Source: Bacillota bacterium (GTDB taxonomy: Bacteria; Bacillota; UBA4882; UBA8346). From it: 64,000 nt of DNA. Location of the stretch: assembly GCA_023400055.1 (NCBI GenBank), contig JAEXFN010000020.1, positions 62,001 to 126,000 of the forward strand. The letters run 5' to 3'. The first letter of the stretch is position 1; every line of letters begins with the position of its first letter. Positions 52,601 through 61,665 of this stretch are shown in pieces. The position numbers and the translations under genes are program-made. Under the pieces are notes generated by a model. It did not search any database. It had not been told where the DNA came from and saw only the letters and a list, made by a program, of their open reading frames with translations.

Positions 52601-53653
52601 GTGATTATTTACCATCAATCGGAATTAATTGCCGGAACGATCGTGCCTTTTACAATACTTTGGGCAGAGGTTGGGGGCGGGTATCGTCGGTGCTCAAAAG
52701 TGGTGAATCATAAAGTGGAAAAATTGGAGAATCATCCTCAAATCCAACCCCATCAGCGGTTTATTATAACCTTAAGTTTTGGTATCGGTCTGTCGATCAG
52801 CGGATTGCTTGTCGGATGGCTTCCCAAGCCGCGAATTGAATTGAAGGTGGATGGAGTCGTATCGAGTTGGCAGCCGACGCAGTGGGCTCGCGATCCGAAC
52901 CATTGGTTGCTGCAACAATCCGGAGCAGAAATCAATCCAACCCCTTTTCCACGCACTGTTTCCAATTTGGTTTCGGCTTTTCCATTCCATCTCCAATTTA
53001 ATCATTTGTTGATCCAGAGTTTCCCGGTAAATCTATCTTTGCAGAGTTTTCAATTTCAAATGAAACCCAGTGCCCAACCGAAAGTTCCGTTGATTGATCT
53101 TTCGCCATGGTTCAATCCAGATCAAAATCACGGCATCGCGATGTTGGAAATCAATTATCTGCCAGTGAAGATATTACAACCCTCCCCACATATAGCCGGC
53201 TCAATACTGCAGGTTTATCAGTTGAAATTAATGGATTACGCGTTCAACAAACACGAATGGCTCCTCGTCATTCAATACTTTCCTAAAACCAATGAAGCCA
53301 AGATTATTAAGGTTTTGCCAATAGCCCGGCTCATTCAGACCGGGCGAGGCATCTTTTTATACCGCTCGGCCAGAATTATGGAAGCAACCGCGTATTATCC
53401 CGGGCCGGAATGCACCGGCAAATATTCTACTGGGATTACTTTTACCGGCAAAAAAGCCACCCGCGGTATTGTAGCGGTCGATCCCAAGGTTATTGCATTA
53501 GGAAGCATGTTGTATATCGAAGGATATGGCCATGCGGAGGCGGCCGATACTGGATCGGCGATCCGGGGCAACCGGATTGATCTTTGTTTTCTTACGTATC
53601 GTGAGGCTAAGGCATATGGCAGAAAAAATGTTAAAGTTTATATTTTAGAGTAA
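52601..53653 (+). CDS. 3D-domain cell-wall protein (YabE/YuiC-like)
   Basis: 350 residues as drawn. The C-terminal 3D domain (about 260-350) has TAYYPGPECTG, ATRGIVAVDPKVIALGSMLYI and EAADTGSAIRGNRIDLCF, with the three conserved Asp and the Gly-Ser-Xaa-Leu turn. Such domains are muralytic, for example in stationary-phase or spore survival factors. A hydrophobic segment near 55-72 (FIITLSFGIGLSISGLLVGW) anchors it to the membrane. The start is uncertain: 52601 is GTG without a good ribosome site, and GTG near 52700 would leave the anchor at the N-terminus. Confidence 0.82.
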   Translation: MIIYHQSELIAGTIVPFTILWAEVGGGYRRCSKVVNHKVEKLENHPQIQPHQRFIITLSFGIGLSISGLLVGWLPKPRIELKVDGVVSSWQPTQWARDPNHWLLQQSGAEINPTPFPRTVSNLVSAFPFHLQFNHLLIQSFPVNLSLQSFQFQMKPSAQPKVPLIDLSPWFNPDQNHGIAMLEINYLPVKILQPSPHIAGSILQVYQLKLMDYAFNKHEWLLVIQYFPKTNEAKIIKVLPIARLIQTGRGIFLYRSARIMEATAYYPGPECTGKYSTGITFTGKKATRGIVAVDPKVIALGSMLYIEGYGHAEAADTGSAIRGNRIDLCFLTYREAKAYGRKNVKVYILE

Positions 53654-53675
53654 AATGGCACAATGCAATGTTTTG

Positions 53676-54632
53676 TTAAGCGAGATTAGCTTCGTAAAGT
53701 TGTTCGCTAAAGATCCGACGCAATAATTGGTCAACCCTGTGATAAAAAGTGTGTTTCAACCAGGCTTTATAATGACCCTGTCGCGCTATTTTCAAGCGTT
53801 TTTCCGGATCAAGCGAATATTGGCGGATCAACGCGGTCAAGTGATTAAGATTATCATAGAAGATCAGGTGTACGTGGTCGGCGAAAACTCCTTGCAAGGC
53901 ATGGGTCCGGTTGGTCAATAAGAGCTTGCCATAACTGAGTGCCTCATAAACCCGGGGATTTACTCCGTTTAACAGTCCCAAATTAAAGATCATTTTGGAT
54001 TGAGCATACAAATCGGCGGCTTGCCGCCCCCAAAAGCCTTCGCCGATCTTAAGCTTACAGATTTTCTGCAATGCCGTCAGGTAGTTAATCCGACTTTGAT
54101 AGGCGCTGGGATAACACCAAGCTGAACCGGCGAAGCCCAGATCGTAAATTTCCGGAGCGTTTATTGGTTGATGGACTTCGGGATCGCAACCATATTGAAG
54201 CCAAAATGTTTTCGAAGAACAATTTTTATAAAAATAATCCAGGTAATCTTGTTGCGAAATAAAGACCATGTCAAAATCTTTGCCAAAGGCGGCGTGCTCT
54301 CGATGGCGCAGAGCTGTATCAAAGGATAAAAAAACCAACGGAACATGGAGCAGTTTGTGTATTTGCTTATAATTGGCCCAATAGCAAGGCGGACTTTCAG
54401 CGGCTACAATCAGATCCGGTTCGAAATGGAGCGCTTGTAATCGCGGCTGGATGGCTTGGCGGAAATCGAATGCTCCCTGCACTGGAATAGTCCCGGTAGG
54501 ACAGATGGTTACGAGCTGATGACCCATTTTGGTAAAGAACTTATAATAATGATAAGAATAGTACTTATCATAGGTATCGCCGATAAAAAGGATGCGCTGA
54601 CTACGGTGGGCGCGGATGTTGCTGGGCAGCAT
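53676..54632 (-). CDS. CgeB-like glycosyltransferase, paralog 4
   Basis: 318 residues. CgeB family: FIGDTYDKYYSYHYYKFF, DLIVAAESPPCYWANYKQI, DLGFAGSAWCYPSAYQSRINYL, SKMIFNLGLLNGVNPRVYEALSYGKLLLTNRT. It differs clearly from paralogs 1-3 and is probably an older branch. The start ATG 54632 has only a weak ribosome site (GAGGTGCTGCC). It is a separate unit on the minus strand. Confidence 0.8.
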   Translation of the reverse strand: MLPSNIRAHRSQRILFIGDTYDKYYSYHYYKFFTKMGHQLVTICPTGTIPVQGAFDFRQAIQPRLQALHFEPDLIVAAESPPCYWANYKQIHKLLHVPLVFLSFDTALRHREHAAFGKDFDMVFISQQDYLDYFYKNCSSKTFWLQYGCDPEVHQPINAPEIYDLGFAGSAWCYPSAYQSRINYLTALQKICKLKIGEGFWGRQAADLYAQSKMIFNLGLLNGVNPRVYEALSYGKLLLTNRTHALQGVFADHVHLIFYDNLNHLTALIRQYSLDPEKRLKIARQGHYKAWLKHTFYHRVDQLLRRIFSEQLYEANLA

Positions 54633-54813
54633 GGCAGCACCTCTGATGATTGATTCCTATATAGTATATGATAATTGCGATTGAAAACCATAATGAGATA
54701 ATCCTGTTTTACATGTTGCTGGTTATCTTTGGTAAAACGACTGATGGAGCAAACTGGTGGGTGGCATTTCTGCAATGCGGTTAGTTCAATATTCGGAAGA
54801 ATAACGGAGCTTA

Positions 54814-55488
54814 TTATAAATATTCTTCAATTAGGCGATCCGCTAGATGTCCCAGATCCAAGGCTACTTTACCCATCTGCGTGGCAATTTTCACACAAAT
54901 GGTAACTGCCGGGATGCCGGCCGCAACAAAGGCAATATCAAACCGGTAATTTCGACAGGTCGCGATAAGGCTGGGAATCTGCCGGTAGTTATCGATAATG
55001 AGCCGTCCGACTGAGGGAATGTGATAATAATCCTGGAGAACCCGGGCCAATTCACGGGAGCGCCGGCCGATTAACAAAAGGCGGCGTCCAGTAAACAATG
55101 GCATCAAGATCCCCGACTGATGCAGAAAATAATTGCTGCAGCAATCGCAGATATCCCGTAAGACAATTCCATAGTGGTCCAAAACCTTCTCCACCAGGGG
55201 GGAAAAATAGGGTAGATCCCAGCGTTGCGGCAATCCGACCAGATCGGCCCGGGGCAACATCGCTACCAACTCGTCGCGCGCTTTCAGGTCGGGCACGGTA
55301 ATTCCGGCATAACGCAAAAATTGTTGTTTTTTGATTTCTTCTAGTGGCAATACGGTTTGTTGAGCCATGGCCAGCGCTTCGCCATCGCCGAGCCGCACCA
55401 TGGCGAAAGGACGTTTCTGATCCAATGCCGCTTGAATGCGTTGGGCGATGACTTCCGACGTTAAAAAACGATTCGTATCGATCCGCAT
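54814..55488 (-). CDS. GT-D fold glycosyltransferase (DUF1792-like)
   Basis: 224 residues from ATG 55488. The N-terminal MVRLGDGEALA matches the RxGDGE motif of GT-D enzymes, whose DxE binds the metal and sugar nucleotide. The C-half VAAGIPAVTICVKIATQMGKVALDLGHL fits the same family (G.....A..Ia...Gk.aiDiG). It should add a sugar to a glycan or glycoprotein. It follows the TuaH-like gene by about 55 bp on the same strand. Confidence 0.8.
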   Translation of the reverse strand: MRIDTNRFLTSEVIAQRIQAALDQKRPFAMVRLGDGEALAMAQQTVLPLEEIKKQQFLRYAGITVPDLKARDELVAMLPRADLVGLPQRWDLPYFSPLVEKVLDHYGIVLRDICDCCSNYFLHQSGILMPLFTGRRLLLIGRRSRELARVLQDYYHIPSVGRLIIDNYRQIPSLIATCRNYRFDIAFVAAGIPAVTICVKIATQMGKVALDLGHLADRLIEEYL

Positions 55489-55543
55489 AGTTCCTCGCTT
55501 GAATTGACCGACCTTTTGCCTGTGCCATTGTGGGTACGTTTGA

Positions 55544-56548
55544 TTACAATCCCATATCACGAATCAGGGTAATGATATTCCGCGCCCGCTGTTCCCAGTC
55601 GTTTTGGCGCGCCCAGGCCATCCGTTGGGCTTTGGCGGAAGCATCATCCTTTGCGTCCAGAGCGTCATGAATGGTATTGACAAATTCAGCAGCGGTTCCG
55701 GCGATATCGACTCCGGAAAAAGCGGCCACTTCGGGTAGGTTGGTGCTGACCACCGGCTTTCCGGTCGCCAGGTACTCCCAAAACTTAATGGGATTGCAGG
55801 CTTCGGTCATGGTTGAAACCCGGAAGGGAATAATCAAGACGTCACAATGTTGCAAATAAATTGGTAAGATTGTATAGGGCTTAATTCCTAAGTAGTGAAT
55901 GTTATCGGCAGTCGGCAGTTTTAACGGGCCGAGACTGGGCCCGATAAATACCAATGAAAGATTGGGAGCCTGACGGGCGATGGCGGCGACCAATTCCCAA
56001 TCGACCCAGCGGGCCAACGCTCCGCAATAGCCGATGCGTGGCGCAGGGATTCTTTTTAAATCGAACGGTATGGTTTCCGACCTGTTTTTGGAGAAATGTT
56101 CATAGTCGACGCCATTGGGTGCCAGATGGACTGGTTTGCCGAATTGGCCATAATAATCAACCAGCTTTTGAGAACTGGCAAATATCAAGTTGCTGCGGGC
56201 CACAATCGCCGCCGCCGAAGCCCGCCAATAGCTGAACTCCTCGCTTGGTTCATCAACCGCGTCAAAGATCACTGCGCGGTGCGGGTAACGATCGAGATTA
56301 TCAACGTGCGGAGGATAGGTGACCCATAACAGGGGCTCTTCATCCCGGGGAACACGGTTCGGATCGACATGATTGACCAGAAATAATCCGGGTTCCAGCA
56401 TACGGATTCCAGGAGGCTGCGGAATATAATGCGGTTGGTTGCAAAATATGGCTTTACAGCCTAATTTGGCGAAGGCCGCAAACAGTTGCTGCGGCCGTTG
56501 ATAGAGATAGAACCAATCGATGGTCGGAGGATATAAAAAGGTCAGCAT
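55544..56548 (-). CDS. TuaH-like GT-B glycosyltransferase
   Basis: 334 residues. The N-half has WFYLYQRPQQLFAAFAKLG and VIFDAVDEPSEEF; the C-half has RIGYCGALARWVDWELVAA, LVFIGPS and TEACNPIKFWEYLATGKPVVSTNLPE, a GT1/GT4 donor site with KFWEY...GKPVV. TuaH makes teichuronic acid in Bacillus; the real acceptor here is unknown. First gene of a two-gene minus-strand unit with the GT-D gene. Confidence 0.87.
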   Translation of the reverse strand: MLTFLYPPTIDWFYLYQRPQQLFAAFAKLGCKAIFCNQPHYIPQPPGIRMLEPGLFLVNHVDPNRVPRDEEPLLWVTYPPHVDNLDRYPHRAVIFDAVDEPSEEFSYWRASAAAIVARSNLIFASSQKLVDYYGQFGKPVHLAPNGVDYEHFSKNRSETIPFDLKRIPAPRIGYCGALARWVDWELVAAIARQAPNLSLVFIGPSLGPLKLPTADNIHYLGIKPYTILPIYLQHCDVLIIPFRVSTMTEACNPIKFWEYLATGKPVVSTNLPEVAAFSGVDIAGTAAEFVNTIHDALDAKDDASAKAQRMAWARQNDWEQRARNIITLIRDMGL

Positions 56549-56725
56549 GACGCACCTCGCTGTAAAACTTATGAACAGGGCGGAAAAATTAGACTATTTC
56601 GAATGAAAGCATACCGTAACCAATGACCAATGCGGTTCCAGTTAGCTTTTGCTTTCTTCGCAGCACAAACGCTGGAACATAATTTAAATTAAAACTTCTT
56701 CCATGCGCACAAAGGGTTAGAGGCA

Positions 56726-56734
56726 CATATATTA
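56726..56734 (+). promoter_or_regulatory. Candidate sigma-K -10 element
   Basis: CATATATTA matches CATAnnnTA, with CACA (56708-56711) 14 bp before it as the -35 mACm. It lies 48 bp before the small membrane protein gene that leads into the three-SPOCS gene. It is a short motif in AT-rich DNA, so chance is possible. Confidence 0.35.
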
Positions 56735-56782
56735 TATTAGCAAAAAGCCGGAGATTGGCTGCGGTCATTTTGGAGGATTTTG

Positions 56783-56998
56783 ATGGTGGGTTTATCATTA
56801 CTGCTGGGATTGATCGTGTATGCGTTGATTATGATTGTTCTAACAGTATGGCTGGTAAAACACCATAATCGGCGTATGGCTCAAGAGAATGAACTGAATG
56901 AAGGAGAGCCGCTTCATGATTTTGTTGTATCCCAAGGCAAATATGATCAATTAACCCCAATCAATCCAAAATCCGGTCATCAGAAATCCGATAAGTGA
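56783..56998 (+). CDS. Small single-pass membrane protein
   Basis: 71 residues from ATG 56783 after GGAGGA. One transmembrane helix (about 3-27: GLSLLLGLIVYALIMIVLTVWLV) is followed by a basic then acidic cytoplasmic tail (KHHNRRMAQENELNEGE). Family not recognised. It lies 93 bp before the three-SPOCS gene on the same strand and may be its operon partner. Confidence 0.65.
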   Translation: MVGLSLLLGLIVYALIMIVLTVWLVKHHNRRMAQENELNEGEPLHDFVVSQGKYDQLTPINPKSGHQKSDK

Positions 56999-57091
56999 GG
57001 TGTTGAGGTTAGCGTAAATTGGTTCTTCTAAATTGGGTCAGTGAAAAGAAGATTAGAGAGACAGATAGAAATATATTGAGGAGGGAATTTT

Positions 57092-58342
57092 ATGGACCCT
57101 TTGATTCGCGCAGAAGTGGTTATCGGTGAAAATACGAAACAGATCTTAATTGAAAAAAATGTGACATTGACGCTGCCTGCCATTAAAGTCCGCAACATCA
57201 ACGCCAAGGTCTGCGACCTAACCACTGATGTAATTGCCGATAAAGTGGTCATCCAAGGGGTATTACACAAACAGATCTTCTTCGTCGGAGAAGATAATAT
57301 CGTCCACCACCAAGCAGAGGATATTCCGTTCAGTACCTTTATCGATGTTCCCGGCGCGGAACCAGGCATGAATGTTCAGATTGATCCGGTGATCGAAACC
57401 GTAATCTTTACCCTGCTTAATCCGTGCATCATCCATCAGAAAGTGGTCATCGAGTTCTTTGTCAAAGTGACAGAGACCAGGCAGTTAAATGTACTTACCG
57501 GCGAGGGCCCTTTGGTGAGGGTCGATCAAGTCGTTGGCGAGAATACCAAACAAGAACTGTTTGAGAATCTGGTCCTGCTTGCAACCCCAGCCATCAAAAT
57601 TGACGATATTACCGTATGTATCCGTGAACTAACCACGCATGTCATTGCCGACAAAGTAATTATTCAGGGTGTTATTCATAAACAGATCTTTTATGTCAGC
57701 ACGGACAACATCGAATTGCACCAGGCCGAAGACGTCAACTTCTCAACGTTTGTCGACGTTCCCGGAGCCATTCAAGGCATGGATGTGGAAGTCGTTCCGA
57801 CAGTCGAATTTGTCCACTTTGAACTGCGGGATCCCATCCAATTGCTGCAAAAAGTGGTGATCGAATTCTTCGCCAAAGTGACCGAGAGTGTGCAGATTCC
57901 AGTGGTTTTAGGACCTGGCGCTTTGTTGAAGCTGGAGACCGTGATCGGCGAGAATACGCGTCAAATTTTGCTTGAAAACGTATTTAAACTGCCGATCGAA
58001 ACCATCAAAATCCGGGAAATCGTCGCCTGCATCCAGGATCTCTGCACCGAAGTCATTAAAGATAAAGTCATCATCCAAGGCACACTCCACAAGCAGATCT
58101 TCTTCATTGGAACCGATAATCTCGAACATCATCAGGCCGAAGATGTGCCATTCAGTACCTTTGTCGATATCATCGGAGCCACGCCGGGCATGAATGTCCA
58201 TGTCGGTTCGCAAATCGAAACCATCCTCTTTGAGTTGGAAAACAGCACTTGCTTGCGGCAAAAAGTGGTTATTGAGTTCTTTGTCAAAGTAACCGAAACC
58301 CAGCAGCTATCGGTGCAAATCGTCGGACCTTACTACTTCTGA
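57092..58342 (+). CDS. Tandem SPOCS (DUF3794) protein, three domains
   Basis: 416 residues made of three nearly back-to-back SPOCS repeats (about 11-145, 149-283, 287-416). Each begins VIGENTKQ or similar, then PAIKVR.I.AKVCDLTTDVIADKV, QGVLHKQIFFV, HHQAEDIPFSTFIDVPGA and ends KVVIEFFVKVTE. It is strongly similar to repeats 2 and 3 of the 857-residue protein. It has no LysM domain, signal peptide or membrane helix, so it is probably a mother-cell spore-coat protein. The start ATG follows GAGGAGGG. Confidence 0.9.
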   Translation: MDPLIRAEVVIGENTKQILIEKNVTLTLPAIKVRNINAKVCDLTTDVIADKVVIQGVLHKQIFFVGEDNIVHHQAEDIPFSTFIDVPGAEPGMNVQIDPVIETVIFTLLNPCIIHQKVVIEFFVKVTETRQLNVLTGEGPLVRVDQVVGENTKQELFENLVLLATPAIKIDDITVCIRELTTHVIADKVIIQGVIHKQIFYVSTDNIELHQAEDVNFSTFVDVPGAIQGMDVEVVPTVEFVHFELRDPIQLLQKVVIEFFAKVTESVQIPVVLGPGALLKLETVIGENTRQILLENVFKLPIETIKIREIVACIQDLCTEVIKDKVIIQGTLHKQIFFIGTDNLEHHQAEDVPFSTFVDIIGATPGMNVHVGSQIETILFELENSTCLRQKVVIEFFVKVTETQQLSVQIVGPYYF

Positions 58343-58379
58343 CATCCTCATATGAACGGCCTATCCCGATACTACCGTT

Positions 58380-58416
58380 CAGGTTGTTCCCAGTGGAACA
58401 GCCTGTTTTCTTTTTT
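58380..58416 (+). terminator. Terminator of the three-SPOCS gene
   Basis: CAGGTTGTTCC (58380-58390), a CAGT loop, GGAACAGCCTG (58395-58405), then TTTTCTTTTTT. Confidence 0.9.
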
Positions 58417-58486
58417 ATGAGGCTTAAGACAGATTTGTTCGCTATCCGGCATATACATGGTATGAGCGACGAATGGGGGTTGACCA

Positions 58487-60598
58487 ATGGCAGCCACTTT
58501 GACCAGCTCATTCAAGATAACAACCTGTTGGCCGGAGCTGATCGACAAGCGGATTCAATCTATTGAAAGTTCACTGCAGGAGATTCATTATCGGGAGCAC
58601 GAGGGCTGCTTGGCTGCTGCCGGTGTAATCAAACGGCGTATTCGTTACCTTGAGTATGATGGACGAGCAAGAAAGCTTGAAGATAATATTCAATTCGAAT
58701 TGGAGATGGGAAATGCGCCTGCGGATCCTGAGCGAGTCTTGAATGCCGATTTGCGTCAGGATTATTTCATATTTCAGCCGCGCCAATCCGGGGAGAACGG
58801 CGCGGTTTTGGAGCAGGGATTTCAGTTGATTATCCGGCGATCGGAACCGGTGATTGATGAACCGTTGGAGTCGATACCCGTATGGCTTGAGACTATCCGC
58901 AATTCCGGTTCAGGAGAGGCCCTGGTGCAACTGCACGTTAGTTTCCCGAGAGCGATCCATCAGCCCAAAAAGTTTGAGGGAGTCGTCCGTTTTGCCGAAA
59001 CGAATCATTTACCGCTAATATCCGGCGAGATCACCGGGACCATAAGTTATCGTTCATCCCAAGACAGACTCCAGGAGATCGAGTTTCATCAAAATTTCAG
59101 TATCCTGGCGCGCATTCCTCCACTCCAAGCGGAGCAGCGGATCCGACTTTATGGTGAAATTAACGATCAACTTTGGGTATCCACCGTCTCAGCACAAGAG
59201 TGGCTGCTAAACGCGCAGCTCATCTACAATTGGAATGTGCTTGAAAAGCAAGAGTGGCTTTTGAGGCCTCCGGGACGCAATGTTCCCGTAGTTCGCGGTA
59301 AAATCGCAGTGTTGCAAGGAGAAGAACGACTGCAGTTATTTAGGGATTTGAGAGTGGAATGTCCTGTCGCGGTAAATGAAATTTCACTGACAGAATGTTC
59401 ATGGAAGAGCATTCCAATTAAGAATGGCCTTTTAATTGCCGCGCAGCTGGAGTTGGAACTTCTGGGAGTTCAAAACGGACAGGAAATGGTCTTTAAACGA
59501 AACGCCGCATTGGAGGAGACTATCGTCCTGAGCGAAAACGAGCGACGTTTGCTGCAAGAAGGAGAGATCCAGGATCAGCTTCGGATACAACTAACCCATT
59601 TTGAGTTTCTGGCAACCGATGGTTTGGTCCGGTTCTGGGTCATCGGGGAGTATCAATGCCAAATCTTTGAACTGAAACTGCTGGATATCGCCTGCGCTGA
59701 GCAGGAAGAAGGACAACGGATCGCGCTCCCGGTATTTATTGAGAACAATAATTTCAGCTTTTCCGGCGAGGATATTTTTATACTTCGCAGGCAACCGCAG
59801 TCTATCGAGGGGATCCGTATAGCGGAGCTTTCCAGCGAACCGCAAGCCAGGGTGGGGTGGCTCGTGGCCGTGGGAGCTTTAACGGTCGTGGTGTCCTATG
59901 CCGATTCTGAAGGATGTCTCCGGGAAGAACAGTTCGAACTGACCTTTCGTAAGGCGTTTCTCTGGAATAAGTTGCGACAGACGGATCAAGTCGTTCTGCA
60001 ACCCCGGCTGGAATATACCACGTATGAGATTGATGATACAGTTGTCCACTTTCAATATCTTATTGAGTTAGTTGCGCAGTCATTCCGGGAAGAAGAACAT
60101 CGGCTGCTGTTGAATATTCCCATCCCTATTCGTTCTGAACAAAAAACAAGCGATTTTTCTGGAATGATGTTGAGCACGCCGCAGCGTTTTGAAGATCAAC
60201 CATTGGCAGGAGTGCAACCAGTGCCAGCCTATCGTTTGGCAATGTCCGGAGAAATCCCTTTACAATTGACGCCGCGCGAATTGGCGGAAAGCCGCACCCG
60301 GATCACTGATTTCTCATATAAGCAGGCGTTGAATTCACTTTTCGTACAAGGGCGGCTCAGCGGGGAGATTGATTATTGGGATAAAGACGGTTATTTGCGA
60401 TGTGAGCCGGTAAATTATCCGTTTTGGCGGTTTGTGCAACCGGACGTTCCGCCCAAATCCTACCTCCCGGACCGCTTAACCTTAACACCGGAAATTCGCC
60501 ATTTTGGCTTGACACCGTTGCGGGCCTGGCCATGGCAACGAAAGAGGGCCCGAATCGAGGTGGAAATCCACTTCAGATCCGATTCAAACTTGAGGTGA
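58487..60598 (+). CDS. Divergent SPOCS-like repeat protein, 703 residues
   Basis: Not recognised with certainty. It is all-beta and falls into about five repeats of roughly 130-140 residues. Their pattern resembles SPOCS: AAGVIKRRIRYLEYDGRARKLE near residue 45, SGEITGTISYRS near 180, and VQGRLSGEIDYWDKDGYLRCE near 625 all follow the form v.G....i.Y.d..g..r..e. No signal peptide or membrane helix. The ATG follows GGGGGTTGACC. A CATATAC motif upstream is shared with the 35-kb SPOCS gene. The glycosyltransferase gene starts 6 bp downstream. A spore-coat structural role is inferred. Confidence 0.65.
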   Translation: MAATLTSSFKITTCWPELIDKRIQSIESSLQEIHYREHEGCLAAAGVIKRRIRYLEYDGRARKLEDNIQFELEMGNAPADPERVLNADLRQDYFIFQPRQSGENGAVLEQGFQLIIRRSEPVIDEPLESIPVWLETIRNSGSGEALVQLHVSFPRAIHQPKKFEGVVRFAETNHLPLISGEITGTISYRSSQDRLQEIEFHQNFSILARIPPLQAEQRIRLYGEINDQLWVSTVSAQEWLLNAQLIYNWNVLEKQEWLLRPPGRNVPVVRGKIAVLQGEERLQLFRDLRVECPVAVNEISLTECSWKSIPIKNGLLIAAQLELELLGVQNGQEMVFKRNAALEETIVLSENERRLLQEGEIQDQLRIQLTHFEFLATDGLVRFWVIGEYQCQIFELKLLDIACAEQEEGQRIALPVFIENNNFSFSGEDIFILRRQPQSIEGIRIAELSSEPQARVGWLVAVGALTVVVSYADSEGCLREEQFELTFRKAFLWNKLRQTDQVVLQPRLEYTTYEIDDTVVHFQYLIELVAQSFREEEHRLLLNIPIPIRSEQKTSDFSGMMLSTPQRFEDQPLAGVQPVPAYRLAMSGEIPLQLTPRELAESRTRITDFSYKQALNSLFVQGRLSGEIDYWDKDGYLRCEPVNYPFWRFVQPDVPPKSYLPDRLTLTPEIRHFGLTPLRAWPWQRKRARIEVEIHFRSDSNLR

Positions 60599-60604
60599 TA
60601 AATA

Positions 60605-61615
60605 ATGAAGGTATTGTTACAGAATCGCGCCAGTTATCAACGCTCGATCGCCGGGGATTCCATTCAATTGCTCCGGACGCAGGAATATTTGGCCAAACTG
60701 GGGGTTACCGCTGAGATCAGTCATGATCCGGATGCCGCTCTTTCCGGGATCGATCTGGTACACTTATTCAATATCATGCCGGTTGAAGAAACCTACCGTT
60801 TCTATCAGAATGCACGGCGGCACCGCAAAAAAATGGTCCTTTCGACCATTTTCTGGGATCCGACGGAGTTCCTCAGAGTCAGCGGCGGCGAAGCGAGATT
60901 CGGTGAATGGTGGCAGAAAACCATGCCGCAACGGCAGGAAATCATAGGCAATATTCAATTGATGCTGCCCAATTCGCGCCGGGAGGAGAAATTGTTGGGC
61001 CAGTTTTTCCCCGAGCTGCCGCCGTCCTTGATCGTGCCAAACGCCGCCGACAGTTCCTTCGCTCACGCCTCTCCGGAACGTTTCCGGCGACATTTTCACC
61101 CGCCGGCGGAATTCGTCCTGTCGGTGGGCCGGATCTGTCCCCGTAAAAATCAGCTCGGCCTGATTCAAGCCATGCAACGCCTGGGATGGCCGCTGATCTT
61201 CATCGGCCCGTTGAATGACACCCACTATTATCAGGACTGCCGTCGGGCAGCCGCCGGATTGAAGGTATCCTTTATTGATACCTTATCCCAAACCGATCTG
61301 GCTTCGGCTTACGCCGCCGCCAAGGTGCATGCCTTGGTCAGCTGGTATGATACGCCGGGTCTGGTCTCCCTGGAGGCCGGTCTGGCCGGCTGCCGGATCG
61401 TCTCGACCAATCGCGGGTGCGCCGAGGAGTACCTGGCTGACTTGGCATTTTATTGCGCCCCGGATGATCGCGACAGCATCGGCCGAGCATTGCGGAACGC
61501 CTGGCAAACAGCGGCGGACCGGCGTTTGCCCGAACGGATTCTCCGGAATTATACCTGGCAACAGACCGCCCTTGCCACTCTGAAAGGTTATCAAATGGTT
61601 CTGGACGAAAAATAA
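60605..61615 (+). CDS. Family 4 glycosyltransferase linked to the SPOCS-like gene
   Basis: 336 residues, GT-B. The C-half shows FVLSVGRICPRKNQLGLIQAM, PLIFIGPLND and VSWYDTPGLVSLEAGLAGCRIVSTNRG with the E(x7)-type site. The N-half begins VLLQNRASYQRSIAGDSIQLLRT. It starts 6 bp after the SPOCS-like gene, so it is almost certainly in one operon with it. It may modify that protein or the coat glycan. Confidence 0.88.
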   Translation: MKVLLQNRASYQRSIAGDSIQLLRTQEYLAKLGVTAEISHDPDAALSGIDLVHLFNIMPVEETYRFYQNARRHRKKMVLSTIFWDPTEFLRVSGGEARFGEWWQKTMPQRQEIIGNIQLMLPNSRREEKLLGQFFPELPPSLIVPNAADSSFAHASPERFRRHFHPPAEFVLSVGRICPRKNQLGLIQAMQRLGWPLIFIGPLNDTHYYQDCRRAAAGLKVSFIDTLSQTDLASAYAAAKVHALVSWYDTPGLVSLEAGLAGCRIVSTNRGCAEEYLADLAFYCAPDDRDSIGRALRNAWQTAADRRLPERILRNYTWQQTALATLKGYQMVLDEK

Positions 61616-61665
61616 CTAGTTGGACGCGCGCATCGTTTGGCCAGTTTCGATTGATAGCGCAGCCG

